A stretch of DNA of 64,000 nucleotides from an uncultured Gemmiger sp. (GTDB taxonomy: Bacteria; Bacillota; Clostridia; Oscillospirales; Ruminococcaceae): contig CALXBE010000002.1 in the NCBI GenBank assembly GCA_944386495.1, positions 103,180 through 167,179 of the forward strand, read 5' to 3'. Positions within the stretch are counted from its first letter, which is position 1. Every line of letters starts with the position of its first letter. The notes under the pieces were generated by a model, which made no database searches, was not told the origin of the DNA, and worked only from the letters and a program-made list of their open reading frames with translations. Position numbers and translations under genes: made by a program. Positions 16,202 through 24,294 of this stretch are shown here, one piece after another.

Positions 16202-18551
16202 CCGCCGCCGATATATCATTCTGGACGGAGGAATGGGTACCATGCTCCAGGCCAGGGGATTGCCTTTGGGGGCTCGTCCCGAACTGCTGGCCCTGGAAAA
16301 CCCCGGGATGCTGGAGGAAATACACAGTGAATATGCCCTTGCCGGGGCGGATTTGATTCTGGCCAATACCTTTGGGGCCAGTCCCCGGAAACTGGCATCC
16401 ACCGGACATACAGTGGAGGAAATCGTCCCCGCTGCCATCCGGGCCGCCCGGCAGGGAACAGTCGGGACTGGGGCATTGGTGGCCCTGGATATAGGCCCTC
16501 TGGGAGAATTGCTGGAACCGGCGGGAAGCCTGACCTTTGAGGAAGCCTACGAAAATTTCCGACAGGTGGTCCTTGCTGGCCGGGAGGCGGATGCCATTCT
16601 CATCGAGACTATGACCGACCTGTATGAGCTGAAAGCCGCTCTGCTGGCAGCCAAGGAGAACAGTTCCCTGCCGGTGCTGGTGAGCATGAGCTTTGAGGAA
16701 AACGGCCGGACCTTTACCGGCTGCACCGTGGAGAGCTTCGGAATCACCGCTGCTGCCCTGGGTGCGGACGGAGTGGGAATCAATTGTTCCCTGGGCCCTG
16801 TTCAGATCCTTCCCTTTGCCCGGCGGCTCTGCCAAGTCCTGCCGGGAGATATGCCGGTCTTTATCAAGGCCAACGCCGGCCTGCCCCGGGCAGACGGCAG
16901 CGGCTACTATGTGACCCCTGCCCAGTTCCGGGACCAGATGCTGGAATACCGGGATCTGGGCATCAGCGGAGTGGGCGGATGCTGCGGAACCACACCGGAG
17001 TTTATCCGGCTTCTGAAAGAGAGCTTCGGAACCCTGACTCCTGCCCGGAGGGAATCGGATACCCGCAGCTGGCTCTGCACCCCCACCAAAGCAGTGGAGG
17101 TGTCCGGAGTGACGGTGGTAGGGGAGCGAATCAACCCTACCGGAAAAAAGCGGTTCCAGCAGGCGCTCCGCCAGGGAGATATGGATTATATTATCCTCCA
17201 GGCGGTGGAACAGGCCCAGGCCGGGGCCCAGGTGCTGGATGTGAATGTGGGCCTGCCCGACATTGACGAGCCGGCCATGATGGAACAGGTGGTCAAGGCC
17301 CTTCAGGAAGTGACTGACCTGCCCCTGCAGCTGGACAGCACCAATCCCCAGGCCCTGGAACGGGGACTGCGGGTCTATAACGGACGGCCCATTGTGAACA
17401 GCATCAACGGGGAGGGCAAGGTAATGGAAGCCATCCTGCCTCTCTGCAAAAAATACGGAGCGGCAGTGGTAGGCCTGACCCTGGATGAAGGAGGAATCCC
17501 TCCCACTGCCCAGGGACGGTTTGAAATTGCCCAGAGGATGGTGGAACGGTGTGGAGAGTACGGAATCCCGCCCCGGGACATCTACATTGACTGCCTTACC
17601 CTGACGGTCAGCGCTCAGCAGTCCCAGGCTATGGAGACCCTCAATGCTCTGGAACGGTGCAAAAAGGAACTGGGGGTCCGGACGGTGCTGGGCGTGTCCA
17701 ACATCAGCTTTGGCCTGCCTGACCGGGTCACCCTGAACACTGCCTTTTTGACCATGGCCATGGACCGTGGGCTGGACCTGCCCATCATCAACCCCAACCT
17801 TCCCCAGATGATGGGGGCAGTACGGGCCTTCCGGGTACTCACCGGACAGGACCCGGAAAGCGGAGCCTACATTGCCGCCTACGGGGGAGAGAGCCCGGTA
17901 GCTGCTCCGGCAGCAGTTTCCGGGAACATCCCCCTGGGAGAAGCCGTGGAGCGGGGCTTGAAAAAGGAAGCCGCCCAGGCGGCCCGGCAGGCTCTGGAAC
18001 AGCAGGACCCCATGGATTTGGTAAATCAGGTCCTGATCCCCGCCCTGGACCGGGTGGGAGACGGCTTTGAGAAGGGAACCATCTTCCTGCCCCAGCTGCT
18101 CCAGGCGGCGGGCGCTGCCCAGGCAGCCTTCCAGGTAGTGCGGGATGCCCTGGCTGTCCAGGGAGGCGGACAGGGAGACAAAGGAAAAATCGTCCTGGCC
18201 ACCGTAAAAGGGGACATCCACGATATAGGAAAGAACATCGTCAAGGTCATTCTTGAAAATTACGGATTCACGGTGTATGATTTGGGAAAGGATGTGGACC
18301 CCCGCCGGGTGGTGGAGGAGGTGCAGCGCACCGGTGCACCCTTGGTAGGGCTGTCGGCCCTCATGACCACCACCGTAAAGAGTATGGAAGAGACCATCCA
18401 GGCTCTCCACCAGGCCGGATGTCCCTGTAAAGTAATGGTAGGGGGCGCTGTAATGACCCCGGAATATGCCGCTCGGATCGGGGCGGACTTCTACGCAAAG
18501 GATGCGAAAATGAGTGCGGACATCGCAAGAAACCTTTTGGAAAAGGCATAG
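16179..18551 (+). CDS. metH: B12-dependent methionine synthase lacking the reactivation domain
   Basis: The 790-residue enzyme transfers the methyl group of 5-methyl-THF to homocysteine. Domains in order: homocysteine methyltransferase (about 8-290; zinc Cys in INCSLG near 200 and GGCCGTTPE near 265), pterin-binding TIM barrel (about 305-555; VGERINPTGKK), four-helix cap (about 585-665) and B12-binding Rossmann domain (about 670-790; GDIHDIGKN with the axial His). E. coli MetH has about 1,227 residues; the missing C-terminal domain is encoded by the preceding gene. Start GTG 16179 has GAGAGGGA upstream; GTG 16152 is an alternative. Confidence 0.94.
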   Translation: MEWKEWSDRRRYIILDGGMGTMLQARGLPLGARPELLALENPGMLEEIHSEYALAGADLILANTFGASPRKLASTGHTVEEIVPAAIRAARQGTVGTGALVALDIGPLGELLEPAGSLTFEEAYENFRQVVLAGREADAILIETMTDLYELKAALLAAKENSSLPVLVSMSFEENGRTFTGCTVESFGITAAALGADGVGINCSLGPVQILPFARRLCQVLPGDMPVFIKANAGLPRADGSGYYVTPAQFRDQMLEYRDLGISGVGGCCGTTPEFIRLLKESFGTLTPARRESDTRSWLCTPTKAVEVSGVTVVGERINPTGKKRFQQALRQGDMDYIILQAVEQAQAGAQVLDVNVGLPDIDEPAMMEQVVKALQEVTDLPLQLDSTNPQALERGLRVYNGRPIVNSINGEGKVMEAILPLCKKYGAAVVGLTLDEGGIPPTAQGRFEIAQRMVERCGEYGIPPRDIYIDCLTLTVSAQQSQAMETLNALERCKKELGVRTVLGVSNISFGLPDRVTLNTAFLTMAMDRGLDLPIINPNLPQMMGAVRAFRVLTGQDPESGAYIAAYGGESPVAAPAAVSGNIPLGEAVERGLKKEAAQAARQALEQQDPMDLVNQVLIPALDRVGDGFEKGTIFLPQLLQAAGAAQAAFQVVRDALAVQGGGQGDKGKIVLATVKGDIHDIGKNIVKVILENYGFTVYDLGKDVDPRRVVEEVQRTGAPLVGLSALMTTTVKSMEETIQALHQAGCPCKVMVGGAVMTPEYAARIGADFYAKDAKMSADIARNLLEKA

Positions 18552-19500
18552 GGGAGACCTGTTCATGGGGGCTGTAAGCCTGGCCATGGGGTTTGCTCTT
18601 TTGGGAATGATTCAGGAAAGGACCGCCGCAAAGCAGACCATTCTTCCGGCCCAGGAACAACAGGCGGAAAGCCAGCTTGAGGAGCCGGAAACAACTCCTC
18701 AGCCTACCCCCGAGCCGGTACGGCGGGTGCTGACCGGAGCGGACCGGCAGAGTCTGAATGATTTTCTGGAAAGTCAGACCGGGTCCTGGTCCGTCTGGCT
18801 CAAGGACCTGGAAACAGGAACGACCTATACCTACAATGAAACCTATCCCTATTATCCCGCCAGTCTTTTGAAAGCTCCCTTCGTCTACTGGCTCTGTCTG
18901 CGGGCAGATGCGGGAGAAATTGATTTGGAGGGAACCTGGTTCGCCAACGAGTGGAAGGGAAAACTGGCCGGAACGCCCTGGGAAGAATACGACCAGAAGA
19001 ATGAAATCCCGGCCATGGCGGTGATTTATCTGGCGGTTTCCCGCAGTGACAACACGGCGGTTGACCGGCTGGACCAGGCCTGGCCCACCGAAAATGAAGC
19101 GTTTTCCCGGTTCCTGGCCCAGATGGGCTTTACTTATCCGGACACCTGTGTGATTCTGGAGGGAATCCAGGGAATGATGACGGTCCAGGATGCAGGCAAA
19201 ATCATGGAGACCCTCTGGTATTATTTCGGTACCAATGCTCCCCATGCGGCCTCTTTGCAGCAGGCTTTTCTGGATGCAGACCATGAGATGCTTTATATTC
19301 CCGAAGGTGTGGAGGCTGCCAAGAAATACGGCAGCTGGGATTATGCCTTCCACGATATGGCCATTGTATACGGGGAACACCCGTACATTCTCTGTGTCAT
19401 GACCGACCAGGGAAGCAGTACGGAGGATTATCCTCCCCAGGTCACTCAGGGAATGCAGACCCTGGGCCAGATGGTCTGGGATATGCTGGAAGAGCCCTGA
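18514..19500 (+). CDS. Membrane-anchored class A beta-lactamase-like serine hydrolase
   Basis: The 328-residue protein has a basic N-terminus (WKRHRGD), one membrane helix (about 18-34), a Glu/Gln/Pro-rich linker and an extracellular beta-lactamase2 domain (PF13354 type). The SxxK catalytic pair is in PASLLKAPF, the SDN motif is in SRSDNTA, and a KYGS tetrad replaces KTG. The Glu166 box of true class A beta-lactamases is not evident, so antibiotic hydrolysis is doubtful and a cell wall role is likelier. Start GTG 18514 overlaps metH by 38 bases and preserves positive-inside residues; ATG 18565 with GGGGAG upstream is an alternative. Confidence 0.82.
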   Translation: MRTSQETFWKRHRGDLFMGAVSLAMGFALLGMIQERTAAKQTILPAQEQQAESQLEEPETTPQPTPEPVRRVLTGADRQSLNDFLESQTGSWSVWLKDLETGTTYTYNETYPYYPASLLKAPFVYWLCLRADAGEIDLEGTWFANEWKGKLAGTPWEEYDQKNEIPAMAVIYLAVSRSDNTAVDRLDQAWPTENEAFSRFLAQMGFTYPDTCVILEGIQGMMTVQDAGKIMETLWYYFGTNAPHAASLQQAFLDADHEMLYIPEGVEAAKKYGSWDYAFHDMAIVYGEHPYILCVMTDQGSSTEDYPPQVTQGMQTLGQMVWDMLEEP

Positions 19501-19540
19501 ACAAAAAGAAAGCCCGGCAGTAAGCCGGGTCAGATAAGAA

Positions 19541-19582
19541 AAGACCGGGTCAAGCTGGAAATGCTTGGCCCGGTCTTGTTTT
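19541..19582. terminator. Terminator between the serine hydrolase gene and udk
   Basis: The stem AGACCGGGTCAAGC / GCTTGGCCCGGTCT has one mismatch and is followed by TGTTTT. A smaller hairpin GCCCGGC / GCCGGGT precedes it at 19512-19530. It serves convergent genes on both strands. Confidence 0.88.
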
Positions 19583-20216
19583 AGGATTGGGTCTGGTCAG
19601 CGGCGGGAAGATGAGCTTCCACCCAATGAATCAGCATGCCGAGGGCTTTCTGATTCTTGCCCCCCTCAGGAACGATCAGGTCAGCCCGGCGCTTGCTGGG
19701 CTCCACAAACTGTTCATGCATGGGCTTGACGGTGGTCAGGTACTGGGTGATGACACTTTCCAGGGTGCGGCCCCGCTTGTTTACATCCCGCTTGATCCGG
19801 CGAAGGATACGCACATCGGCATCGGTGTCCACAAACACCTTCAGATCCATCAGGTCACACAGGTCTTTGTCCGCAAAAATCAGGATGCCTTCCACAATGA
19901 TGATGGGGGCAGGAAACACCCGGGTGACCTTGTCCACCCGGTTATGGATGGTGTAGTCATAGACCGGAACATTCACCGGTTTGCCCGCCTTCAACTGCTT
20001 CAGATGCCGGATGAGAAGGTCGGTGTCGAAGCTGTCCGGATGGTCGTAGTTCAGTTTGCACCGCTCCTCATAGGGCATTTCGTCGTGCCGCTTGTAGTAG
20101 CAGTCATGGTTGATCATGGCAACCTTCCCGGAGCCAAGGTGCTGATACAGTTTCCGGGCCAGAGTGGTTTTTCCGCTGCCGGTTCCCCCGGCAATCCCGA
20201 TCACAATGGGTTCCAT
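19581..20216 (-). CDS. udk: Uridine kinase
   Basis: The 211-residue enzyme phosphorylates uridine and cytidine. The P-loop GGTGSGKTT is near residue 10, with NHDCYYKR near 36, the DHPDSFDTDLL region near 58 and the VEGILIF strand near 108. Typical RRIKRD and TLESVI lid residues follow. It lies 23 bases after comEB, so the two pyrimidine salvage genes are probably co-transcribed. Confidence 0.96.
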   Translation of the reverse strand: MEPIVIGIAGGTGSGKTTLARKLYQHLGSGKVAMINHDCYYKRHDEMPYEERCKLNYDHPDSFDTDLLIRHLKQLKAGKPVNVPVYDYTIHNRVDKVTRVFPAPIIIVEGILIFADKDLCDLMDLKVFVDTDADVRILRRIKRDVNKRGRTLESVITQYLTTVKPMHEQFVEPSKRRADLIVPEGGKNQKALGMLIHWVEAHLPAADQTQS

Positions 20217-20239
20217 TCTTTTTGACCTCCCGTTGGCTT

Positions 20240-20719
20240 TTAAAGGGTAAAGCTGACCTGCCGCCCGGTGGGCTGGTAGGGACGGAAGCTGACTCCCGCA
20301 GTTTTCAGCAGGTACCGGCTGGCCACGCAGCTGGTGCTTTCATGGTATTTATCTTCCCGGTAGATGATCTCCTTGATGCCGCTCTGGATAATGGCTTTGG
20401 CACACTCGTTGCAGGGGAAAAGAGTCACATACACCTTTGCACCCTTCAGATTGCCGTGGGCATTGTTGAGGATGGCGTTCAGCTCGGCATGGCAGACATA
20501 CATATACTTGGTGTCCAGGGCATCGCCCTCCCGTTCCCAGGGCATGGAATCGTCGGAACAGCCAATGGGCATTCCGTTATAGCCCAGGGAGAGAATCTTG
20601 TTTTCCTGGCTTACAATGCAGGCGCCTACCTGGCTGTTGGGGTCCTTGCTCCGCATGGCACTGAGAATAGCAATTCCCATAAAGTATTCATCCCAGCTGA
20701 TATAGTCCTGTCGTTTCAC
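20240..20719 (-). CDS. comEB: dCMP deaminase (ComEB family)
   Basis: The 159-residue zinc deaminase converts dCMP to dUMP for dTMP synthesis. The zinc ligands and proton shuttle are visible in CHAELNAIL near residue 75 and [11 protein letters not shown] near residue 100. The N-terminus [25 protein letters not shown] is typical. Start has GAAGGAGG upstream. It precedes udk. Confidence 0.95.
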   Translation of the reverse strand: MKRQDYISWDEYFMGIAILSAMRSKDPNSQVGACIVSQENKILSLGYNGMPIGCSDDSMPWEREGDALDTKYMYVCHAELNAILNNAHGNLKGAKVYVTLFPCNECAKAIIQSGIKEIIYREDKYHESTSCVASRYLLKTAGVSFRPYQPTGRQVSFTL

Positions 20720-20787
20720 GGCGGACCTCCTTCACCATTTTTATTCCCCGGTTTCCTGCCAGGAAAGCCGGTTTTTCCGTTGGGCTT

Positions 20788-20816
20788 ATTGTATCACAAA
20801 AAAACGCCGGATACAA
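20788..20816 (-). promoter_or_regulatory. Promoter of comEB-udk
   Basis: Minus-strand TTGTAT and TACAAT with 17 bases between them. It overlaps the terminator of the preceding spoIIID gene. Confidence 0.6.
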
Positions 20817-20834
20817 TGGAAAACCCTTATCCGG
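20797..20834 (-). terminator. Terminator overlapping the spoIIID stop codon
   Basis: The arms CCGGATA (20807-20813) and TATCCGG (20828-20834) form a stem. The spoIIID stop codon TAA lies in the upstream arm, and seven T residues follow on the minus strand. Confidence 0.7.
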
Positions 20835-21084
20835 ACCGGCGCTCCAGATATTTTCTGCGAGTGGCCTCTCCGCCCCGGAGATGGCGCTGGGCTTTGTTGA
20901 GAGCCAGCACCTGCTGGGCCTTCCGGTACAGGGTAGGGTCCAGGGCCCGCAGCCGGGTCTGAACATCCTTGTGAACGGTGGACTTGCTTACCCCATACCG
21001 GGCGGCAGCCGCCCGGACGGTGGCGCCGTTTTCCGCAATGTACCGCCCCAATACCAACACTCTCTCCTGCCGACTGCCTACCAT
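20827..21084 (-). CDS. spoIIID: Sporulation transcriptional regulator SpoIIID
   Basis: The 85-residue DNA-binding protein works in the mother cell during sporulation. The helix-turn-helix AAARYGVSKSTVHKDVQTRL (residues about 27-46) and the C-terminal basic signature QRHLRGGEATRRKY match SpoIIID closely. Upstream, CGCATACCC on the minus strand resembles a sigma-E -10 box, but the -35 is not clear. Its presence is the best evidence that the organism forms spores. Confidence 0.95.
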   Translation of the reverse strand: MVGSRQERVLVLGRYIAENGATVRAAAARYGVSKSTVHKDVQTRLRALDPTLYRKAQQVLALNKAQRHLRGGEATRRKYLERRSG

Positions 21085-21147
21085 ACCCCGGCCCCCTTTT
21101 CCTTTTGGTAATGGGTATGCGCCGGGACAGAAAAAGTTTACAGATTT

Positions 21148-21876
21148 TTACCAGGCCCCGTAAAAGTCCCTCAGTTGACGGGCGGCACGCTGGTCTGCTG
21201 ACTGATGTTTTACACTGCAGGCTTCCAGCATGAACAGGCGGAAGGGTTCCAGCTTCCGGGTGACGGCCCGTATGGTCTGGTCAAAGGCATCAAAGTCCCT
21301 GAAATCCTCCGGTTTCAGGCTGGCCAGGAAATACCATCCCTTCCGGTTGAGGAGGGGAGCCGCCGGGTGCTGGGCATATTCCTTGTATCCCCGGGGAAGC
21401 CGCTTTAGGGTCTCTCCCATGAGGGGCAGGTCAATTTGAGCCAGAATCCGGGAAAGCTCCTCCCAGTGGGCCAGAATGTAGTCCCGCACCTGCCCCGAAG
21501 CAGCACCCTGGGTATACCAGACCCCGGTGCCGTAGCAGCTGCCGCCGGGGGCCAGCTCCAGATAATATCCGATGGGCTGCCAGCTCCGCCGGTCAGGGCA
21601 GATGAAGGCCCGGAGGGAAGGGTCATAGGGAGGCTTGTTCCGGTTTACCCGGGCATCCCGGGCCACCCGGTACATCCAGTCCTTGGGCTGCATGGAGAGG
21701 ATGCTTTCTGCCAGCTGAGGGGCGTTCTCTCCAATAGAAAAACGAATCAGGTCCAAAAGGTTGAGATAATCTTTTATCACCTGCTCATACTCCTTATGAT
21801 GTTCATGGAACCAGGTGCGGTCATTGTGGGCTTCCAGTTGGGAAAGATAACAGAAGATAGGTTCAAATCCGGCCAT
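21148..21876 (-). CDS. DUF2461 family protein
   Basis: The 242-residue soluble protein begins with FCYLSQLEAHNDRTWFHEHHKEYE, the pattern typical of the DUF2461/TIGR02453 family. Other family features are YRVARDARVNRNKPPYDP near residue 68 and GYYLELAPGGSCYGTGVW near residue 102. The biochemical function of this family is not known. It is a single-gene unit with its own promoter and ribosome site AAAGGAG. No clear membrane segment is seen. Confidence 0.85.
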   Translation of the reverse strand: MAGFEPIFCYLSQLEAHNDRTWFHEHHKEYEQVIKDYLNLLDLIRFSIGENAPQLAESILSMQPKDWMYRVARDARVNRNKPPYDPSLRAFICPDRRSWQPIGYYLELAPGGSCYGTGVWYTQGAASGQVRDYILAHWEELSRILAQIDLPLMGETLKRLPRGYKEYAQHPAAPLLNRKGWYFLASLKPEDFRDFDAFDQTIRAVTRKLEPFRLFMLEACSVKHQSADQRAARQLRDFYGAW

Positions 21877-21907
21877 GTTCAGGCACTCCTTTGATGTAAG
21901 TAAAAAT

Positions 21908-21982
21908 ATTATATCAGCTTGGTAAATTCAAATCAAACCCGGACAGTCTTCCCTTGCAGAAAGAAAAAGGGAAGGGTATACT
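21908..21982. promoter_or_regulatory. Divergent promoter pair for the DUF2461 gene and the PglD-like gene
   Basis: On the minus strand TTGATT-17-TATAAT (21908-21936) serves the DUF2461 gene. On the plus strand TTGCAG-17-TATACT (21954-21982) serves the acyltransferase gene. Confidence 0.75.
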
Positions 21983-22015
21983 TACTATTATGAGGAAAAG
22001 CAAGGAGGGAAATCC

Positions 22016-22534
22016 ATGGGAAAACTGCTGATTCTGGGAGCCGGCGGATTCGGCCGCCAGGTATTTGAACTGGCAAGAGAAGCGGGTGAATTTGAAGCCA
22101 TTGCCTTTCTGGACGATAACAGCCAGGACCCCCGTGTGGTGGGGCGGCTGGGGGATTACCTTGCCCTTAAAGGGGCGTATACCCATGCCCTGGCAGCCAT
22201 TGGAAACAATCCCCTTCGGCTGGAATGGGGTGAAAAACTGAAAGAGGCCGGGTATATTCTTCCCACACTCTGCCATCCTGAGGCATATATCAGCCTCTCG
22301 GCTCAAATCGGGGAGGGGAGTGTGGTCCTGCCTCTGGCCTGTCTCATGGCAAGTGTAAAGGTGGGGCGGTGCTGCATTGTAAATACCGGGTCGGTGGCAG
22401 ACCATGACAGCCGGTTGGAAGACGGCTGTCACCTGGGAGTTAAAGCCATTGTGAAAGCGGGGGCAACCCTGCCCTCCCTCACCAAACTGGATGCGGGAGA
22501 AATACTCCGCTCTCCCTGGGAATATCAGAAATAA
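22016..22534 (+). CDS. PglD/NeuD-like sugar acyltransferase, short form
   Basis: The 172-residue protein has the PglD N-terminal nucleotide-sugar binding fold, LLILGAGGFGRQVFELA, and FLDDN near residue 40. Hexapeptide-type left-handed beta-helix turns follow (ISLSAQIGEGSVVLPLACLMASVKVGRCC, then NTGSVADHDSRLEDGCHLGVKAIVKAGATL). It is about 40 residues shorter than typical PglD/NeuD, and the HDS motif resembles the catalytic His-containing turn. It stands alone between a promoter and a strong terminator, so its sugar substrate is unclear. Confidence 0.8.
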   Translation: MGKLLILGAGGFGRQVFELAREAGEFEAIAFLDDNSQDPRVVGRLGDYLALKGAYTHALAAIGNNPLRLEWGEKLKEAGYILPTLCHPEAYISLSAQIGEGSVVLPLACLMASVKVGRCCIVNTGSVADHDSRLEDGCHLGVKAIVKAGATLPSLTKLDAGEILRSPWEYQK

Positions 22535-22556
22535 AACCAAGTTCCATAGAAACAGC

Positions 22557-22594
22557 ACCGCCCGGCAGATCCGCACAATCTGCCGGGCGGTTTC
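22557..22594 (+). terminator. Terminator of the PglD-like gene
   Basis: A perfect 14-base stem ACCGCCCGGCAGAT / ATCTGCCGGGCGGT with a 7-base loop, followed by TTTCTT. Confidence 0.92.
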
Positions 22595-22601
22595 TTATCT
22601 T

Positions 22602-22677
22602 GGGGCAATGCCCACCATCCTTATTTCGTGGAGCAGGTGAGACTTCCAAAAACACCTGGGATGGTGCGGCATTGCCC
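22602..22677. repeat. Nested inverted repeat downstream of leuB
   Basis: The outer arms GGGCAATGCC-ACCATCC-like (22602-22620) and GGATGGTGCGGCATTGCCC (22659-22677) pair over about 18 bases with one unpaired base. An inner pair CAGGTG / CACCTG (22634-22639, 22653-22658) adds a second stem. There is no T-run, so it is not a standard terminator. It lies between convergent genes and could be a small RNA structure or a miniature mobile repeat. Confidence 0.6.
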
Positions 22678-22712
22678 GTGCCCTCTTTCCGGGGCGGGGA
22701 AAATGTCAGAAA

Positions 22713-23783
22713 TTACAGATGGGCCAGGATGGCATCCCCCATGGCCTTACAGCCTACCAGGGTGCAGCCCTCGCTCATTATATCGGCGGTACGCAGACCC
22801 TGGTCCAGAACCGCGTTGATGGCGGCCTCCACTTCGTCAGCCTCCTGAGCCATGTCGAAGCTGTACCGGAGCATCATGGCGGCAGAGAGAATGCAGGCAA
22901 TGGGATTTACCTTGTCCTGTCCGGCAATGTCGGGGGCGGAGCCATGGATGGGCTCGTACAGGCCGCAGCTGGTGGCGCCCAGGCTGCTGCTGGGGACCAT
23001 TCCAATGCTGCCGGTGATCTGGCTGGCTTCGTCAGAAAGGATATCACCGAACATATTTTCGGTGACGGTTACATCAAACTGGGAGGGGTCCTTGCAAATC
23101 TGCATGGCGCAGTTGTCCACAAACATCTCGGAGTACTCTACTTCCGGGTATTCCTCCTGGAGACGGTGCATCACCTTCCGCCAGAGACGGCTGGTATCCA
23201 GCACATTGGCCTTGTCCACGCAGGTTAGTTTTTTCCGCCGCTTCATGGCGGTTTCAAAGCCGATACGGCCGATTCGCTCAATTTCGCTCTCGCTGTAGGG
23301 CATGGTATCCAGGGCAACCAGCTGACCGTCCACTTCCTTGGTGGTATGCTCCCCGAAGTAGACACCGCCAATCAGTTCCCGGACCACAATAAAGTCGATG
23401 CCCCGGTCTACGATCTCCTGTTTCAGGGGAGAGGCGGCGGCCAGCTGAGGCCAGATTTTGGCGGGACGGTTGTTGGCGTAGAGCCCCATCCCGCTGCGGA
23501 GACGGAGCAATCCCTTTTCGGGACGCTGCTCCCCGGGCAGGCCCTCCCACTTGGGACCGCCGATGGCACCCAGCAGCACACTGTCGCTGGCCAGGCACTT
23601 GTCCAGCTCGTGCTGGGGGAGGGGATCGCCATACTTGTCAATGGCTTCGCCGCCCATGGCTACGGGGGTGTAGGTAAAGGTGTGGCCGTGTTTCTGGGCT
23701 ACCTTGTCCAGCACCCGGATGGCCTGTTCCACGATTTCAGGGCTGGAACAATCGCCCCAGATGACCGCAATGTTCTTGTTCAT
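22713..23783 (-). CDS. leuB: 3-isopropylmalate dehydrogenase
   Basis: The 356-residue NAD-dependent enzyme performs the third step of leucine synthesis. Family motifs are intact: LLRLRSGMGLYANNRP, VVRELIGGVYFGEH, DKANVLDTSRLWR, VDNCAMQICKDPSQFDVTVT and YEPIHGSAPDIAGQ. The N-terminal glycine-rich motif, usually PGDGIGPE, reads WGDCSSPE here. Start ATG 23783 has GAGAGGTG upstream. It is the last gene of the leuACDB operon, 12 bases after leuD. Confidence 0.95.
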   Translation of the reverse strand: MNKNIAVIWGDCSSPEIVEQAIRVLDKVAQKHGHTFTYTPVAMGGEAIDKYGDPLPQHELDKCLASDSVLLGAIGGPKWEGLPGEQRPEKGLLRLRSGMGLYANNRPAKIWPQLAAASPLKQEIVDRGIDFIVVRELIGGVYFGEHTTKEVDGQLVALDTMPYSESEIERIGRIGFETAMKRRKKLTCVDKANVLDTSRLWRKVMHRLQEEYPEVEYSEMFVDNCAMQICKDPSQFDVTVTENMFGDILSDEASQITGSIGMVPSSSLGATSCGLYEPIHGSAPDIAGQDKVNPIACILSAAMMLRYSFDMAQEADEVEAAINAVLDQGLRTADIMSEGCTLVGCKAMGDAILAHL

Positions 23784-23795
23784 GGGAAACACCTC

Positions 23796-24281
23796 TCACT
23801 TGTTCTTAATGCTGTTCATCAATCCGCCCTTGGAGATGATCTCCTGAATGAAGGGAGGGAAGGGCTCGGCCTGGAAGGTGGCCCCGGTGGTGATGTCCTG
23901 AATCACGCCGGTATCAAAGTCGATGGACACCTCATCCCCGGCAGCGATGGCGTTGCTGGCTTCCTCGCATTCCAGAATGGGAAGGCCGATGTTGATGGCG
24001 TTCCGGTAGAAGATGCGGGCAAAGCTCTTGGCAATGACACAGCTGACCCCGGCGGTCTTGATAGCAAGGGGAGCGTGTTCCCGGGAGGAGCCGCAGCCGA
24101 AGTTCCAGCCGGCCACCATAATATCTCCCTCTTTCACCCGTTTGGTGAAGTCGGCATCAATGTCTTCCATGCAGTGGGCGGCCAGTTCCTTGGCATCGGG
24201 GGTATTCAGATACCGGGCGGGAATGATCACATCGGTATCCACATTATCGGGATAGGTATGCACATAACCTTTAGCATTCAT
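23796..24281 (-). CDS. leuD: 3-isopropylmalate dehydratase small subunit
   Basis: The 161-residue subunit partners LeuC to isomerise isopropylmalate. Visible motifs are [14 protein letters not shown] near residue 10, [12 protein letters not shown] near residue 50 and [16 protein letters not shown] near residue 70. The start at 24281 has TAAGGAGGAA upstream; a longer reading frame overlaps leuC and has no ribosome site. It follows leuC by 13 bases. It is of the short archaeal/clostridial type (about 160 residues). Confidence 0.96.
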   Translation of the reverse strand: MNAKGYVHTYPDNVDTDVIIPARYLNTPDAKELAAHCMEDIDADFTKRVKEGDIMVAGWNFGCGSSREHAPLAIKTAGVSCVIAKSFARIFYRNAINIGLPILECEEASNAIAAGDEVSIDFDTGVIQDITTGATFQAEPFPPFIQEIISKGGLMNSIKNK

Positions 24282-24294
24282 GGCAGGTTCCTCC

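Noticed and set aside
16173-18587. 804-codon open frame antisense to metH
   Set aside because: Shadow of metH; low-complexity composition and no start signal.
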